From: Gluconacetobacter dulcium
Lineage (GTDB): Bacteria; Pseudomonadota; Alphaproteobacteria; Acetobacterales; Acetobacteraceae
Length of the DNA: 64,000 nt
Direction of reading: 5' to 3'
Assembly: GCF_014174165.1 (NCBI RefSeq)
Contig: NZ_JABEQN010000001.1
Coordinates: 310,001-374,000, forward strand
Shown here: piece after piece, positions 54,761 through 63,439 of the stretch
Layout of the letters: each line of letters opens with the position of its first letter
Numbering within the stretch: position 1 is the first letter of the stretch
Made by a program: the position numbers and the translations under genes
Notes under the pieces: model-generated
Database searches by the model: none
Seen by the model: the letters and a program-made list of their open reading frames with translations, nothing else
What the model was told of the DNA's origin: nothing

Positions 54761-56011
54761 TTGGGTGTGGCGACTGCCGGACCGGGCCGGATCATGCTGG
54801 TGGCAGGGGCCTGCATCGGCAATTTTCTCGAATTCTACAGCTTCCTGGCCTACGCCTATTTCGCGCCGATGATCGGGGATGCCTTCTTTCCGGACAGCAG
54901 CGGCCTCAATGGCCTGCTGCGGACGATGCTGGTGTTCGCCGCCGGCTTCGTCGCCCGTCCGGTCGGGGCCATCGCCATAGGCCGCTACGCCGCCCGCCAT
55001 GGGCGGCAGCGGGCAATGATGCTGTCCTTCATTCTGATGGCACTCGGACTGGCCCTGCTCGCCCTGACGCCGCCCGCACGAGTTATCGGGCCGTGGGCGC
55101 CACTCCTGATCCTGCTGGCCCGCGTCGTGCAGGGTTTTTCGGAAGGTGGTGAAATCGGGCCGGTCACGGCACTGCTGTTCGATGCCGCACCACCCGGCCA
55201 GGGCGGCCTGTACGGCTCGCTGCAATATCTGACGCAACTGCTCGGCTCGCTCGCGGCCGTCACCGTCGGGCTGGTGCTGTCACTGGTCCTGACACACGAC
55301 CAGCTTTACGACTGGGGCTGGCGCATCCCCTTCGTTTTGGGCCTGGTCATCATCCCGGCGGGCTCCGCCCTGCGCTGGATCGCGACCGCCGTGCCGCACA
55401 CCCCCTCGCCCGTCGGCGGCGCCCGTCCACCCGCATTGGCGGTGACGCTGATCGCGCTGACGGTCGCCGGCGGCACCATCTCCACCTATCTGCGCCATTT
55501 CGGGGTCAGCTACGCCATCTCCGTGCTGCATCTGTCGCCGCGTGTCGGCATGCTGGCCAACGTGGCAGGCATGCTGGCCGGACTGGCAACGGTGCCTCTG
55601 GGCTGGTGGATGGCGCAGCGGTCGCACCACCTGCGCGGCACGATCGGCGCGCTGATGGTGCTGACGGGCGTGTTGAGCGTGCCTCTCTACCGCTTCGCCA
55701 TCACCCAGCCGGGCCTGCCCAGCCAGTTGCTGCTGAACTGCGTCCTTTTCGCCCTTTCGAGCCTGACGCTGGTTCCACTATGGCAGGCCATGCTGGAGTC
55801 CCTGCCATCCGCCAGCCGGGTCCTGCTGTTCGGCTTCATCTATTCCACCACGGTGTCGTTGTTCGGCGGCTTCACGCCCTCCCTGGTCACATGGCTGATC
55901 CAGCATACCGGCGACGCGACGATGGCCGGATACCTGATGGCCCTTGCCTATGGCGTACAGGCGGCGGCGTGGTACGGGCTGAGCCGCTTCGACAACCAGC
56001 ACCACGCCTGA
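54761..56011 (+). CDS. MHS-type major facilitator transporter
   Basis: A 416-residue, twelve-helix transporter of the metabolite:H+ symporter branch of the MFS. The family features are the first helix with GNFLEFYSFLAYAYFAP, the ARPVGAIAIGRYAARHGRQ loop motif and RVVQGFSEGGEIGP. Substrates of this branch are organic acids, betaines or amino acids. No ATG is available at the right place. A TTG at 54761 (or a GTG at 54767) with an upstream GGAGCGGAG run is the likely start. The M20 amidohydrolase gene begins 13 bp after its stop, so the two form an operon. Confidence 0.88.
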   Translation: MGVATAGPGRIMLVAGACIGNFLEFYSFLAYAYFAPMIGDAFFPDSSGLNGLLRTMLVFAAGFVARPVGAIAIGRYAARHGRQRAMMLSFILMALGLALLALTPPARVIGPWAPLLILLARVVQGFSEGGEIGPVTALLFDAAPPGQGGLYGSLQYLTQLLGSLAAVTVGLVLSLVLTHDQLYDWGWRIPFVLGLVIIPAGSALRWIATAVPHTPSPVGGARPPALAVTLIALTVAGGTISTYLRHFGVSYAISVLHLSPRVGMLANVAGMLAGLATVPLGWWMAQRSHHLRGTIGALMVLTGVLSVPLYRFAITQPGLPSQLLLNCVLFALSSLTLVPLWQAMLESLPSASRVLLFGFIYSTTVSLFGGFTPSLVTWLIQHTGDATMAGYLMALAYGVQAAAWYGLSRFDNQHHA

Positions 56012-56023
56012 CCGGGGGCCGCC

Positions 56024-57427
56024 ATGCACGCCAATACCGACCGCCTGTGGGACCTGGTGGATACCCATGCACCCGCGGCAGCCGCGCTGGCCGACGCCGT
56101 ATGGGCCGTTCCAGAGTTGAATTTCGCCGAGATCCGCTCCTGCGCCCTGCATGCCCGGGCGCTGCACGCCGCCGGCTTTCGCGTCACTCCCGGCATCGCC
56201 GGGCTTCCTACCGCCCTGCTGGGCGAGGCCGGAATCGACGGCCCGGTCATCGCCTTCCTGGGCGAATATGACGCCCTGCCGGGCCTGAGCCAGCAGGCCG
56301 ACGCAACCACGCATCATCCCCTGCCGGGCGACGGAAACGGCCATGGCTGCGGCCATAACCTGCTGGGCGCGGCATCGCTGCTGGCCGCAACGGCGCTGAA
56401 GGACTGGCTGGCCGAAACAGGCCTCCCCGGCCAGGTGCGCTATTACGGCTGCCCGGCCGAGGAAGGAGGCGCCGGCAAGGGCATCATGGTGCGCGCCGGC
56501 AGCTTCGCGGGGGTCGATGCGGCCATCACCTGGCACCCGGGGTCGTTCGCCATGGTGTTCCCCCCCACCTCGCTGGCCAGCCAGAGGGTGGATTTCACCT
56601 TCACCGGTCGATCGGCCCACGCCGCCGCCGCTCCGCACCTGGGCCGCTCGGCGCTGGACGCGGCCGAATTGATGAATATCGGGGTCAATTACCTGCGCGA
56701 GCACATGCCGCCGACCGCGCGGGTTCATTACGCATATCTGGATACGGGCGGAAACGCCCCCAACGTCGTGCCGGCACGGGCGGTGGTGGCCTATTCCATC
56801 CGCGCCGCCGACCTGCCTGAGATGCTGGCCCTGGCCGCGCGTGTCCGCACGATCGCCGAGGGCGCCGCCATGATGACGGACACCACGGTCACATGCACGG
56901 TGGTCAGCGGCATGGCCAACTTGTTGGGCAATCAGCCGCTGGAGGAAGCGATGCAGATCCAGTTCGAACGGCTGGGTCCGCCTCCGTTCACCACGGCCGA
57001 TCGCGCCTACGCCGAGACCATGCGCGCAACGCTCGATGCACAGCAGATCGCCACGGTCTTCCGGGCGCTGAACCTGCCCGTCAAACCCGACATGGCGCTA
57101 TGCGACACGGTCATTCCCTACGTCCCGGATCGCGGTCGGTCGATGATGGGCTCGACCGACGTGGGCGATGTCAGCTGGGTCGTGCCGACGGTGCAGGCCC
57201 TCGGCGCGACCAGCGCCGTCGGCACGCCGCTGCATTCCTGGCAGATGACGGCACAGGGCTGTTCGACACTGGCGCATACCGGCATGGTCCATGTCGCCAA
57301 GGCCATGGCGGCAACCGGCGCGGAACTGATACGCAACATGGCCCTCCTGGACCGTGTCCGGGCAGCGCACGCAGGCCAGGTCGCACAACAGCCCTATATC
57401 AGCCCGATGCCGTCACCTGCCGCCTGA
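56024..57427 (+). CDS. M20-family amidohydrolase (AbgB/HipO type)
   Basis: A 467-residue metal-dependent amidase of the M20 peptidase family, similar to aminobenzoyl-glutamate hydrolase subunit B. Visible features are FLGEYDALPGL, the metal-binding GHGCGHNLLGA (about residue 106), the catalytic Glu region GCPAEEGGAGKG and ITWHPGSF. A dimerisation domain follows (FTGRSAHAAAAPHLGRSALD). It cleaves an amide bond in N-acylated or conjugated amino acids in the cytoplasm. It is paired with the MHS transporter, and its 3' end overlaps the convergent Lrp-type gene by 15 bp. The real substrate is not known. Confidence 0.88.
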   Translation: MHANTDRLWDLVDTHAPAAAALADAVWAVPELNFAEIRSCALHARALHAAGFRVTPGIAGLPTALLGEAGIDGPVIAFLGEYDALPGLSQQADATTHHPLPGDGNGHGCGHNLLGAASLLAATALKDWLAETGLPGQVRYYGCPAEEGGAGKGIMVRAGSFAGVDAAITWHPGSFAMVFPPTSLASQRVDFTFTGRSAHAAAAPHLGRSALDAAELMNIGVNYLREHMPPTARVHYAYLDTGGNAPNVVPARAVVAYSIRAADLPEMLALAARVRTIAEGAAMMTDTTVTCTVVSGMANLLGNQPLEEAMQIQFERLGPPPFTTADRAYAETMRATLDAQQIATVFRALNLPVKPDMALCDTVIPYVPDRGRSMMGSTDVGDVSWVVPTVQALGATSAVGTPLHSWQMTAQGCSTLAHTGMVHVAKAMAATGAELIRNMALLDRVRAAHAGQVAQQPYISPMPSPAA

Positions 57428-57901
57428 CGATCCCGGCTCGGGCTCGCCTCCCCGCCGCCGGAACCGCGTGGAAAGGATGATCGCCGAGGTCGTGCGCTCC
57501 ACCCCGTCGAGCATGCCGATCCGGTCGATCACCCGGTTGATGGTTTCGGTCGCGCCCGCCCCCACGACGGCGATCATGTCCACCATGCCGCTGACGGCAT
57601 GCAGTTCGCGAATTTCGCGGATCGGGCGCAGCGCGGCCTCGACCGAGGCGGCATGCCGGGGCGTGATCGTGATCATCACATGCGCCCGCACTGCATCCGC
57701 GTCATGGGCGGGGGTCACCGTCGTATAGCCGGCGATCACCCCGGCCCGCTCCATCCGCTCGATCCGGCTCTGCACCGTGGTGCGCGACAGGCCGACACGG
57801 CGCGCGAGCGCCACGGTCGACATCCGCGCATTGCCCTCCAGCAGGGCCAGCAGGGTTCTGTCCGTCTCGTCCGGTTGCATAATGCCGATCATATCCGACA
57901 T
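57413..57901 (-). CDS. Lrp/AsnC-family regulator
   Basis: A protein of about 160 residues with an N-terminal helix-turn-helix (DRTLLALLEGNARMSTVALA, then RRVGLSRTTVQSRIERME) and a C-terminal RAM/AsnC effector domain (VMITITPRHAASVEAALR). Starts at 57901 or 57880 are both possible; longer upstream sequence lacks family similarity. Lrp-type proteins bind amino acids and control their metabolism. It diverges from the lysine-dehydrogenase-like gene with about 100 bp between them, and converges on the amidohydrolase gene with a 15-bp overlap. Both neighbours are likely targets. Confidence 0.88.
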   Translation of the reverse strand: MSDMIGIMQPDETDRTLLALLEGNARMSTVALARRVGLSRTTVQSRIERMERAGVIAGYTTVTPAHDADAVRAHVMITITPRHAASVEAALRPIREIRELHAVSGMVDMIAVVGAGATETINRVIDRIGMLDGVERTTSAIILSTRFRRRGGEPEPGSSGGR

Positions 57902-58003
57902 TTCGCCGAAAGAAAGCCCCAATCGCACGTCACGCTGTCCATTGTGTCCGGCCCCGTTCCTTCGTTCCATTTCCGTATCGCATCAGCATCAGGAACGATT
58001 GGC

Positions 58004-59095
58004 ATGAAGAAGATACTCGTTGTCGGCGCAGGCAAGATCGGTTCGACGATCGCGGACTTCCTGGATGCGACCGGCGACTACGCCGTCACGCTGATCGACC
58101 GCGACCAGCCGGGCCTCGATCGCGCCGATGTCGGCCCCCAGGTCCGCAAGGTCCGGGTCGATATCGCCAGGGACGGCGCCCTCGCACCGCTGATGGAGGG
58201 CCATTACGCCGTCCTCTCCGCCGCCCCCTATCACCTGACGACGATCATCGCCACCGCCGCTGCCACGGCCGGCATCCATTATCTCGACCTGACGGAAGAT
58301 GTCGCCAGCACCCGCGCGGTCCGCGCGCTGGCCGAGGGCGCGCAATCCACCTTCATCCCGCAATGCGGCCTCGCCCCCGGCTTCGTCTCCATCGTCGCCC
58401 ACGACATCGCCCAGCGTTTCGAAAAGCTGGACACGATCCACCTGCGCGTCGGCGCGCTGCCGGAATTTCCCTCCAACGCGCTGGGCTACAACCTCACCTG
58501 GAGCACCGACGGCGTCATCAACGAATATATCGAGCCCTGCGAGGCCATCGTCGGCGGCGAACGCCACATGGTACCGGCCCTGGAAGGGCTGGAGACGCTG
58601 GGGGTCGACGGCGTGACCTACGAAGCCTTCAACACCTCCGGCGGCCTAGGCTCCCTGTGCGAGACCTATGCGGGCGCGGTGCGCGAACTGAACTACCGCA
58701 CCATCCGCTACCCCGGCCACGCCCAGGCCATGAAGATGCTGCTGCGCGACCTGCGCCTGGCGGAAAGGCGCGACATCTTCAAGGATATCCTGGAATACGC
58801 GCTCCCCGTCACGCAACAGGACATCGTGCTGGTCTTCGTCACCGTCTCCGGCTGGCGCGAGGGGCGGCTGACCCAGGAAAGCTTCGTCCGCCGCATCTAT
58901 GGCGAGACGGTCAACGGCCGCCCGCGCACGGCAATCCAGATCACCACCGCCGGCGCGATCTGCGCGGTGCTGGACCTGTTGAAAGACGGCCACCTCCCGG
59001 CACGGGGCATCGTCCGGCAGGAAGACATCGCGCTGCCCGCCTTCCTCGAAAACCGCTTCGGCCGCGTCTATCAGGGCCGCCGCCACACCGCCTGA
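58004..59095 (+). CDS. Saccharopine dehydrogenase-family enzyme, lysine 6-dehydrogenase-like
   Basis: A 363-residue oxidoreductase. The N-terminal Rossmann fold begins with ILVVGAGKIGSTIADFL and the catalytic/dimerisation domain of the saccharopine dehydrogenase family follows (HYLDLTEDVA, PQCGLAPGFVSIVAHD). Length and lack of extra domains suit lysine 6-dehydrogenase or a related imine-forming amino acid dehydrogenase. Carboxynorspermidine or saccharopine synthase are alternatives. The ATG at 58004 has AGGA upstream; the longer open frame before it overlaps the Lrp gene. Divergent Lrp control suggests induction by an amino acid such as lysine. Confidence 0.82.
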   Translation: MKKILVVGAGKIGSTIADFLDATGDYAVTLIDRDQPGLDRADVGPQVRKVRVDIARDGALAPLMEGHYAVLSAAPYHLTTIIATAAATAGIHYLDLTEDVASTRAVRALAEGAQSTFIPQCGLAPGFVSIVAHDIAQRFEKLDTIHLRVGALPEFPSNALGYNLTWSTDGVINEYIEPCEAIVGGERHMVPALEGLETLGVDGVTYEAFNTSGGLGSLCETYAGAVRELNYRTIRYPGHAQAMKMLLRDLRLAERRDIFKDILEYALPVTQQDIVLVFVTVSGWREGRLTQESFVRRIYGETVNGRPRTAIQITTAGAICAVLDLLKDGHLPARGIVRQEDIALPAFLENRFGRVYQGRRHTA

Positions 59096-59369
59096 ACGCT
59101 CCCCCAAACGCGCCTCGGCATGCGCCCGCTGCGCAACGGCGGACGCATGCCAAATATGACCCGGTTCTCGGCAGACCACGAGCCTCACCCGCCTCTCTCA
59201 CCCGAGGCGGAATGCGAGAAATGCGGGTCAACGATTCAAGCCTCCGGCGTCCTCCTGATGCTATTGTTCGAAATCAACAATAAATATAGGCGTCACCATC
59301 CTGGAACGCGAAGATCATATACCAAAGCCTGTTGACACGGCCCGTATAGAGGCAGGCGGACAGCATCCG

Positions 59370-59915
59370 TCATCCGGGGATCACGGCCCAGCCTCTCAGT
59401 TGCAGGTTGGCCAACGTCACCATGGCGGATAGATCGACCTGGACCCCGTCGGCGACGGCGTCCCGTGCAATCTTCTGGCCCGCCAGAGCGTAGCTGCACA
59501 CCTCGATCGAGACCCCCGCTTTGCGCAGCGCGCGCAGCAGCGCGGTATTGGGGTTGTCCCGACCGAAACGCGCCCGGTATTCCCCATCGGCGAGGATAGA
59601 CGGTGTAGCCGCCCCATAGACGATCGCCACAACGTCGCCGGTCTTGGGATGTATCCTGTCAGCCGCGAGCAGGTTCATGAACCGAGCGATCCGCTCCAGT
59701 GCGGGATTGATCTGCGCTGGATCGGGCGCGGCCCGCGCCGTGTCGAACGCCACCCGGTACCGCAACGACGGATCGGGACGGTTAGCAGAGCCATCGGCGG
59801 CATGAACGGCGCCATAGGCCGGGACGGCGTCCCCACCCGTCCGCGCATGGGCAACCCCGCCCCAACCGCTCAGGAGCGACAGGGAAGCGAGGATCAGGCG
59901 GGTAGCGTTGCTCAT
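59370..59915 (-). CDS. Exported DsrE-like protein
   Basis: A 181-residue protein with a signal peptide (LILASLSLLSGWGGVAHA). The mature part has a DsrE/DsrF-like fold, with VAIVYGAATPSILADGEY, NTALLRALRKAGVSIEVCSYALAG and AMVTLANLQLRGWAVIPG. A conserved-type Cys in EVCSYAL matches the reactive Cys of the family. Unlike the classic cytoplasmic sulfur-relay DsrE, this one should be periplasmic. The ATG at 59915 has AAAGGTG upstream, which decides the start over ATGs further 5'. No sulfur-metabolism neighbours are present. The 274-bp gap before it (59096-59369) holds only a CCGCCTC/GAGGCGG hairpin at 59189-59210. Confidence 0.75.
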   Translation of the reverse strand: MSNATRLILASLSLLSGWGGVAHARTGGDAVPAYGAVHAADGSANRPDPSLRYRVAFDTARAAPDPAQINPALERIARFMNLLAADRIHPKTGDVVAIVYGAATPSILADGEYRARFGRDNPNTALLRALRKAGVSIEVCSYALAGQKIARDAVADGVQVDLSAMVTLANLQLRGWAVIPG

Positions 59916-60269
59916 AAAATCACCTTTCATGGGCCGTCTGGTTGTCACGCGGAGTCGCATTTTCCGGCGGCATCTGTTCCCGCGCATTCAACTCTCGTCG
60001 TCACCATGCCGGCCCCGCTATTCTGCGAGGCGATTATATAGCATTTCTGGTGACGTTCCTGAATCCCCTCTTGAGCCTCGCGGGCAAGCGTGCAGGACTG
60101 CGCGGAAACGCCCACACTTACAGAACCGCGTCGTCCCAGGGAATGATCACGCCGCCGGTCGCCGCGATCACATCGCACATGGCGAATGACAACAGCGGAT
60201 TTCCGTTTAATCCGCTCCGACACTGGGGAATGGCAGTGCACAGCCCCCCGCGATCGGGCAAAGGTTTTT
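59916..60269. other. Intergenic region without a recognisable gene
   Basis: About 354 bp between the DsrE-like gene start and the MFS transporter stop. The left part must hold the DsrE promoter. At 60195-60215 there is a perfect 7-bp inverted repeat (GCGGATT / AATCCGC, 7-nt loop) about 55 bp past the MFS stop that could terminate the minus-strand transcript, although the T run is poor. Short frames here show no family similarity. Confidence 0.45.
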
Positions 60270-61559
60270 CTACTCCCCCCCAGCCGGCAGCGGAACCCGC
60301 GTCGGCGCCCGGCCGATTCCCAGCGCCATCAGCGCCGCCAGCAGTCCCGCGCAGCCGGCCAGCACCAGCATGTCGCGATAATTTCCCTGCGCCTGCCGCA
60401 GCAATCCGGCCAACGACGCGGCGCAGGCCGCGCCGATCTGGTGCCCGAACACCACCCAACCGAACACCACGGGCGCCGCGCGCTCGCCAAATGCCGAAGT
60501 GGCCAGACGCAGTGTCGGCGGCACGGTCGCAATCCAGTCCAGCCCATAGAAAATGCCGAAAACCGTCAGGCTGTCCGGTGAGAAATCGCAGAACGGCAAA
60601 GCGACCAGCGACACCCCCCGCAGCCCGTAATAGGAAAACAGCAGCCAGCGCGCATCCATCCGGTCGGTCAGCCAGCCGGACAGGGTAGTGCCGAACAGGT
60701 CGCACAACCCCATCATGGCCAGATAGCCCGCCGCCGGCACCTCGCCGATCCCATGATCGGCACAGATGGCGATGAAATGCGTACCGATCAGGCCATTGGT
60801 GGTAAACCCGCACACAAAAAAGGTCAGGAACAGAAACCAGAAATCGCGTTTCACCACCGCATCGCGCAACGCCCCCACTGCGATGCGCAACGGATGCCGA
60901 TCAGGCGGCGGCGGCGGAACATAATCCGGCGGTGCCCCATGCGGCAGAAGCCCCAGCCGCTCGGGATGCTCCGGCAGGCACAGCGCAACCACCGGCACCA
61001 GCACCAGACAGCCGATGGAGACGGCCAGCACCGGCGCCCGCCAGCCGTGATCATGCGCCAAGGCCGCCAGCGCCGGCAGGAAGAACAGCGATCCGGTCGC
61101 CGTGCTGGCTGCCAGCAGCCCCATCACGGTGCCGCGCCGAGCCACGAACCAGCGATTCACCACCGTTGCCCCCAGCACCATCGCCACCGCCCCGGTACCC
61201 AGCCCGGTCAGCACCCCCCAGGTAATGAAAAACTGCCAGGGCTGCGTCATGAACAGGGACAGAAAACTGGCCCCGCCGATCAGCAGCAGCGCACCGACCA
61301 ACGTGCGGCGTATCCCCACCGCCTGCATCAACGCCGCCGAAAACGGGCCGACGAAGCCGTAGAGAAAGATGCCGAACGCCGCGGTGGCCGAGATCCCGGC
61401 CCTGCTCCAGCCCAGTTCCATCTGCAACGGCATCATCAGCACGCCCGGCGTCGCACGCACGCCAGCCGAAACCAGAAGCGACAGGAACGTCAGCCCGACC
61501 ACCACCGCATATACGCGCGCGGGCCGGGAAAGCTTGCGAGGGACTGGGATCACGCTCAT
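60270..61559 (-). CDS. Major facilitator transporter (oxalate/monocarboxylate type)
   Basis: A 429-residue transporter with about twelve helices. Segments such as GVLMMPLQMELGWSRAGIS, GLGTGAVAMVLGATVVNRWF and ARRGTVMGLLAASTATGS resemble the oxalate/formate antiporter and monocarboxylate transporter branch of the MFS. It sits in the inner membrane. It diverges from a TetR-family gene, and palindromes near its start suggest it is repressed by that protein and induced by its ligand, as for an efflux pump. Export versus uptake cannot be decided from sequence. Confidence 0.88.
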   Translation of the reverse strand: MSVIPVPRKLSRPARVYAVVVGLTFLSLLVSAGVRATPGVLMMPLQMELGWSRAGISATAAFGIFLYGFVGPFSAALMQAVGIRRTLVGALLLIGGASFLSLFMTQPWQFFITWGVLTGLGTGAVAMVLGATVVNRWFVARRGTVMGLLAASTATGSLFFLPALAALAHDHGWRAPVLAVSIGCLVLVPVVALCLPEHPERLGLLPHGAPPDYVPPPPPDRHPLRIAVGALRDAVVKRDFWFLFLTFFVCGFTTNGLIGTHFIAICADHGIGEVPAAGYLAMMGLCDLFGTTLSGWLTDRMDARWLLFSYYGLRGVSLVALPFCDFSPDSLTVFGIFYGLDWIATVPPTLRLATSAFGERAAPVVFGWVVFGHQIGAACAASLAGLLRQAQGNYRDMLVLAGCAGLLAALMALGIGRAPTRVPLPAGGE

Positions 61560-61562
61560 ATC

Positions 61563-61576
61563 ACTGATCGGTCAGT
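61563..61576. promoter_or_regulatory. Second palindromic operator candidate, at the MFS gene start
   Basis: ACTGATCGGTCAGT, with 5-bp arms ACTGA/TCAGT, lies only 4 bp upstream of the MFS transporter start codon. It shares the core GATCGGT with the palindrome at 61662-61673. It overlaps where the transporter's ribosome-binding site should be, so a bound TetR protein could block it. Confidence 0.45.
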
Positions 61577-61661
61577 TCTGCTGCTGTTGCCAAAGCCCCG
61601 CGCGCCCGTCCACGCATCCTCGGCGCTTCGGCAGCAGCCTCCAGGGCCACGCCACGTTAGG

Positions 61662-61673
61662 TACCGATCGGTA
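61662..61673. promoter_or_regulatory. TetR-type palindromic operator candidate
   Basis: A perfect 12-bp palindrome TACCGATCGGTA lies in the 137-bp space between the divergent MFS and tetR genes, 24 bp before the tetR start. Short palindromes of this kind are typical TetR-family binding sites. Confidence 0.6.
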
Positions 61674-61696
61674 ACATCGTCAAGCGGGTTTCGCGC

Positions 61697-62290
61697 ATGT
61701 CCACTCCCCCATCCCCTTCCCGACGCCCCACCGCCGCCGACCGGATCCGCCAGTCGGCGCGCGACCTGTTCTACCGGCAGGGGATAAGGGCCGTCGGCGT
61801 GGAGGAGATCGTGCAGAATGCCGGCGTCACCAAACCGTCGCTCTACCGCGCCTTTCACTCCAAGGACGGCTTGGCCACCGTCTTTCTCACCGACTACCAG
61901 CATTGTTTCTGGGACCGGATCGCCCTCGTCCGCGCCGCTCACCCCGAAGACCCGCACGCCCAGATCCTGGCCTATTTCGACGGGCTGGCAGAGCGTTCCG
62001 CCGCTCCCGACTATCGTGGCTGCGCGCTCACCAACGCCATTCTCGACTATCCCGACCGCACGCACCCGGTACGGCAGGAAGCCGCGCGCCTGAAGCATGA
62101 GGTACGCGACTGGCTGGTCGAACGCGCCCACCAGATGGGGGCCACCGATCCCGAGCGGCTTGCCGACGGTCTGATCCTGCTGATGGAAGGCGCCTATGTC
62201 GTGGGTCAGGCTTTCCCGCCGCCAGGCCCGGCGGCGCGGGTGGGCGACTGCGCCCGCCTGCTGATCGAGGCACAGTGCGGGCCGCGATAA
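61697..62290 (+). CDS. TetR-family transcriptional regulator
   Basis: A 197-residue TetR-type repressor. The N-terminal helix-turn-helix (about residues 13-60) shows RIRQSARDLFYRQGIRAVGV and the recognition part GVTKPSLYRAFHSKDGL. The C-terminal ligand domain contains YRGCALTNAILDYPD, seen in many regulators of this class. The gene diverges from the MFS transporter gene and is expected to repress it and itself through the palindromes between them. A perfect 9-bp hairpin overlaps its stop. Confidence 0.9.
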   Translation: MSTPPSPSRRPTAADRIRQSARDLFYRQGIRAVGVEEIVQNAGVTKPSLYRAFHSKDGLATVFLTDYQHCFWDRIALVRAAHPEDPHAQILAYFDGLAERSAAPDYRGCALTNAILDYPDRTHPVRQEAARLKHEVRDWLVERAHQMGATDPERLADGLILLMEGAYVVGQAFPPPGPAARVGDCARLLIEAQCGPR

Positions 62291-62303
62291 CCGGGCGGCC
62301 CGC
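62277..62303. terminator. Hairpin between convergent tetR and a small gene
   Basis: GCGGGCCGC / GCGGCCCGC, perfect 9-bp arms with a 9-nt loop, includes the tetR stop region and ends 6 bp before the stop of the convergent small gene. There is no T run on either side, so it is only a candidate bidirectional terminator. Confidence 0.45.
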
Positions 62304-62309
62304 CATCCT

Positions 62310-62495
62310 CTATCTGCGGCTCAGGTCACACAGGGCATCGATCTTGTCGGCCAGCGCGGCAATCCCCTCACGCAGGGCCTGGGGCGTCTGCGGCATAGAC
62401 TGCGCCCGACTGTTCAACTGCTCCACATCCGACTGGATTTCGGACAGAAGAATGCTGATTTCCGAAAAATGCTCACGTTCGTCATACCGCCGCAT
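62310..62495 (-). CDS. Small helical protein, unknown function
   Basis: A 61-residue protein that I do not recognise. It looks almost entirely alpha-helical and amphipathic (FSEISILLSEIQSDVEQLNS, LREGIAALADKIDALCDL), possibly forming a short coiled coil. An AGGA ribosome-binding site lies about 9 nt before the ATG. There is no signal peptide or membrane helix. It converges on tetR. The heptad-like pattern and ribosome-binding site are the reasons for accepting it. Confidence 0.5.
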   Translation of the reverse strand: MRRYDEREHFSEISILLSEIQSDVEQLNSRAQSMPQTPQALREGIAALADKIDALCDLSRR

Positions 62496-62660
62496 GCCTG
62501 ATATCCTTCGTCCGGCTCGGGAAAAGCCATCCTACGCAAAAGAGCGCGACCTGACGATCTCCGGATTTCCCTTCACGCAACGATCGAACATCTCGGGCGC
62601 GGCCGGAAGAACCATCCACCGCGACCGCCCCATGCGGAACAATCGCGGCGGTCACGGCGG

Positions 62661-63269
62661 TCAGTCCTGCTTTTCGAAGGCACCGGCAATACGCAGGGCC
62701 ACTTCGTCGCTGACATAGGGCACATATTTGCTCACGCCGAAATCGCTGCGCTTGATGGTGCCGGTGGCCTCGAATCCGGTGGTATATTTCTTGTCGATCG
62801 GGTTCATGCCGGCACCGATGAAATGCACTTTCAGCGTCTCGGGCTTCGTCACGCCATGGAGCGTCAGGTCCCCGCTCACCACGGCATCGCTCTTGCCGGC
62901 CAGTTTCACGCTGGTCGAAACGAAGGTGGCATCGGGGAATTTACCGGCATCGAACCACTCCGCCCCCTTCAACTCGCCAGTCAGCACGTCACTGGTGGTC
63001 TGCACCGAGGCGATGGGGATCGTCACCGACAGGCTGGACGCGGCCGGATTCTTCACATTCAGTTCCAGCGTGCCGGAGACGTTGGAAAACATGCCCGCGT
63101 AGTGGGTGAAGCCGAAATGCAGCACCGAGAAACCGACCTGCGTATGACCGGGCTCGACTGCATAATGCCCCGCCTGCACCTCGGCCGGGCTGGTCGCGGC
63201 CTGGGCAGCGAGGGGAAGGCTGGCGGCAAGGGCCAGAACGGCAAAAAGCGAAGAGGCGCTACGCGTCAT
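62661..63269 (-). CDS. YceI-family exported lipid-binding protein
   Basis: A 202-residue periplasmic protein. A signal peptide (SLFAVLALAASLPLAAQA) is followed by a YceI lipocalin-like barrel. Family segments are YAVEPGHTQVGFSVLHFG, FDAGKFPDATFVSTSVK, GDLTLHGVTKP and FGVSKYVPYVSDEVAL. YceI proteins bind isoprenoid or other hydrophobic ligands. The start at 63269 (MTRSASSLF) gives the clean signal peptide; upstream frame is discarded. The protein stands alone, so its physiological partner is not indicated by context. Confidence 0.9.
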   Translation of the reverse strand: MTRSASSLFAVLALAASLPLAAQAATSPAEVQAGHYAVEPGHTQVGFSVLHFGFTHYAGMFSNVSGTLELNVKNPAASSLSVTIPIASVQTTSDVLTGELKGAEWFDAGKFPDATFVSTSVKLAGKSDAVVSGDLTLHGVTKPETLKVHFIGAGMNPIDKKYTTGFEATGTIKRSDFGVSKYVPYVSDEVALRIAGAFEKQD

Positions 63270-63439
63270 GGGAACGAACTCCGAAATCTGAACAAATCCA
63301 CACCGAACGCCCAGGCCACACCGGCCCGAACCATCCCGCTCCATCCAGACATAACGGATGTCCCCCAATCCAATGATAAAAATGCCGGAAACAGATCGTT
63401 TCCACATTTTGCACCGCCCCCCACCCCGTGGCACGCCCC

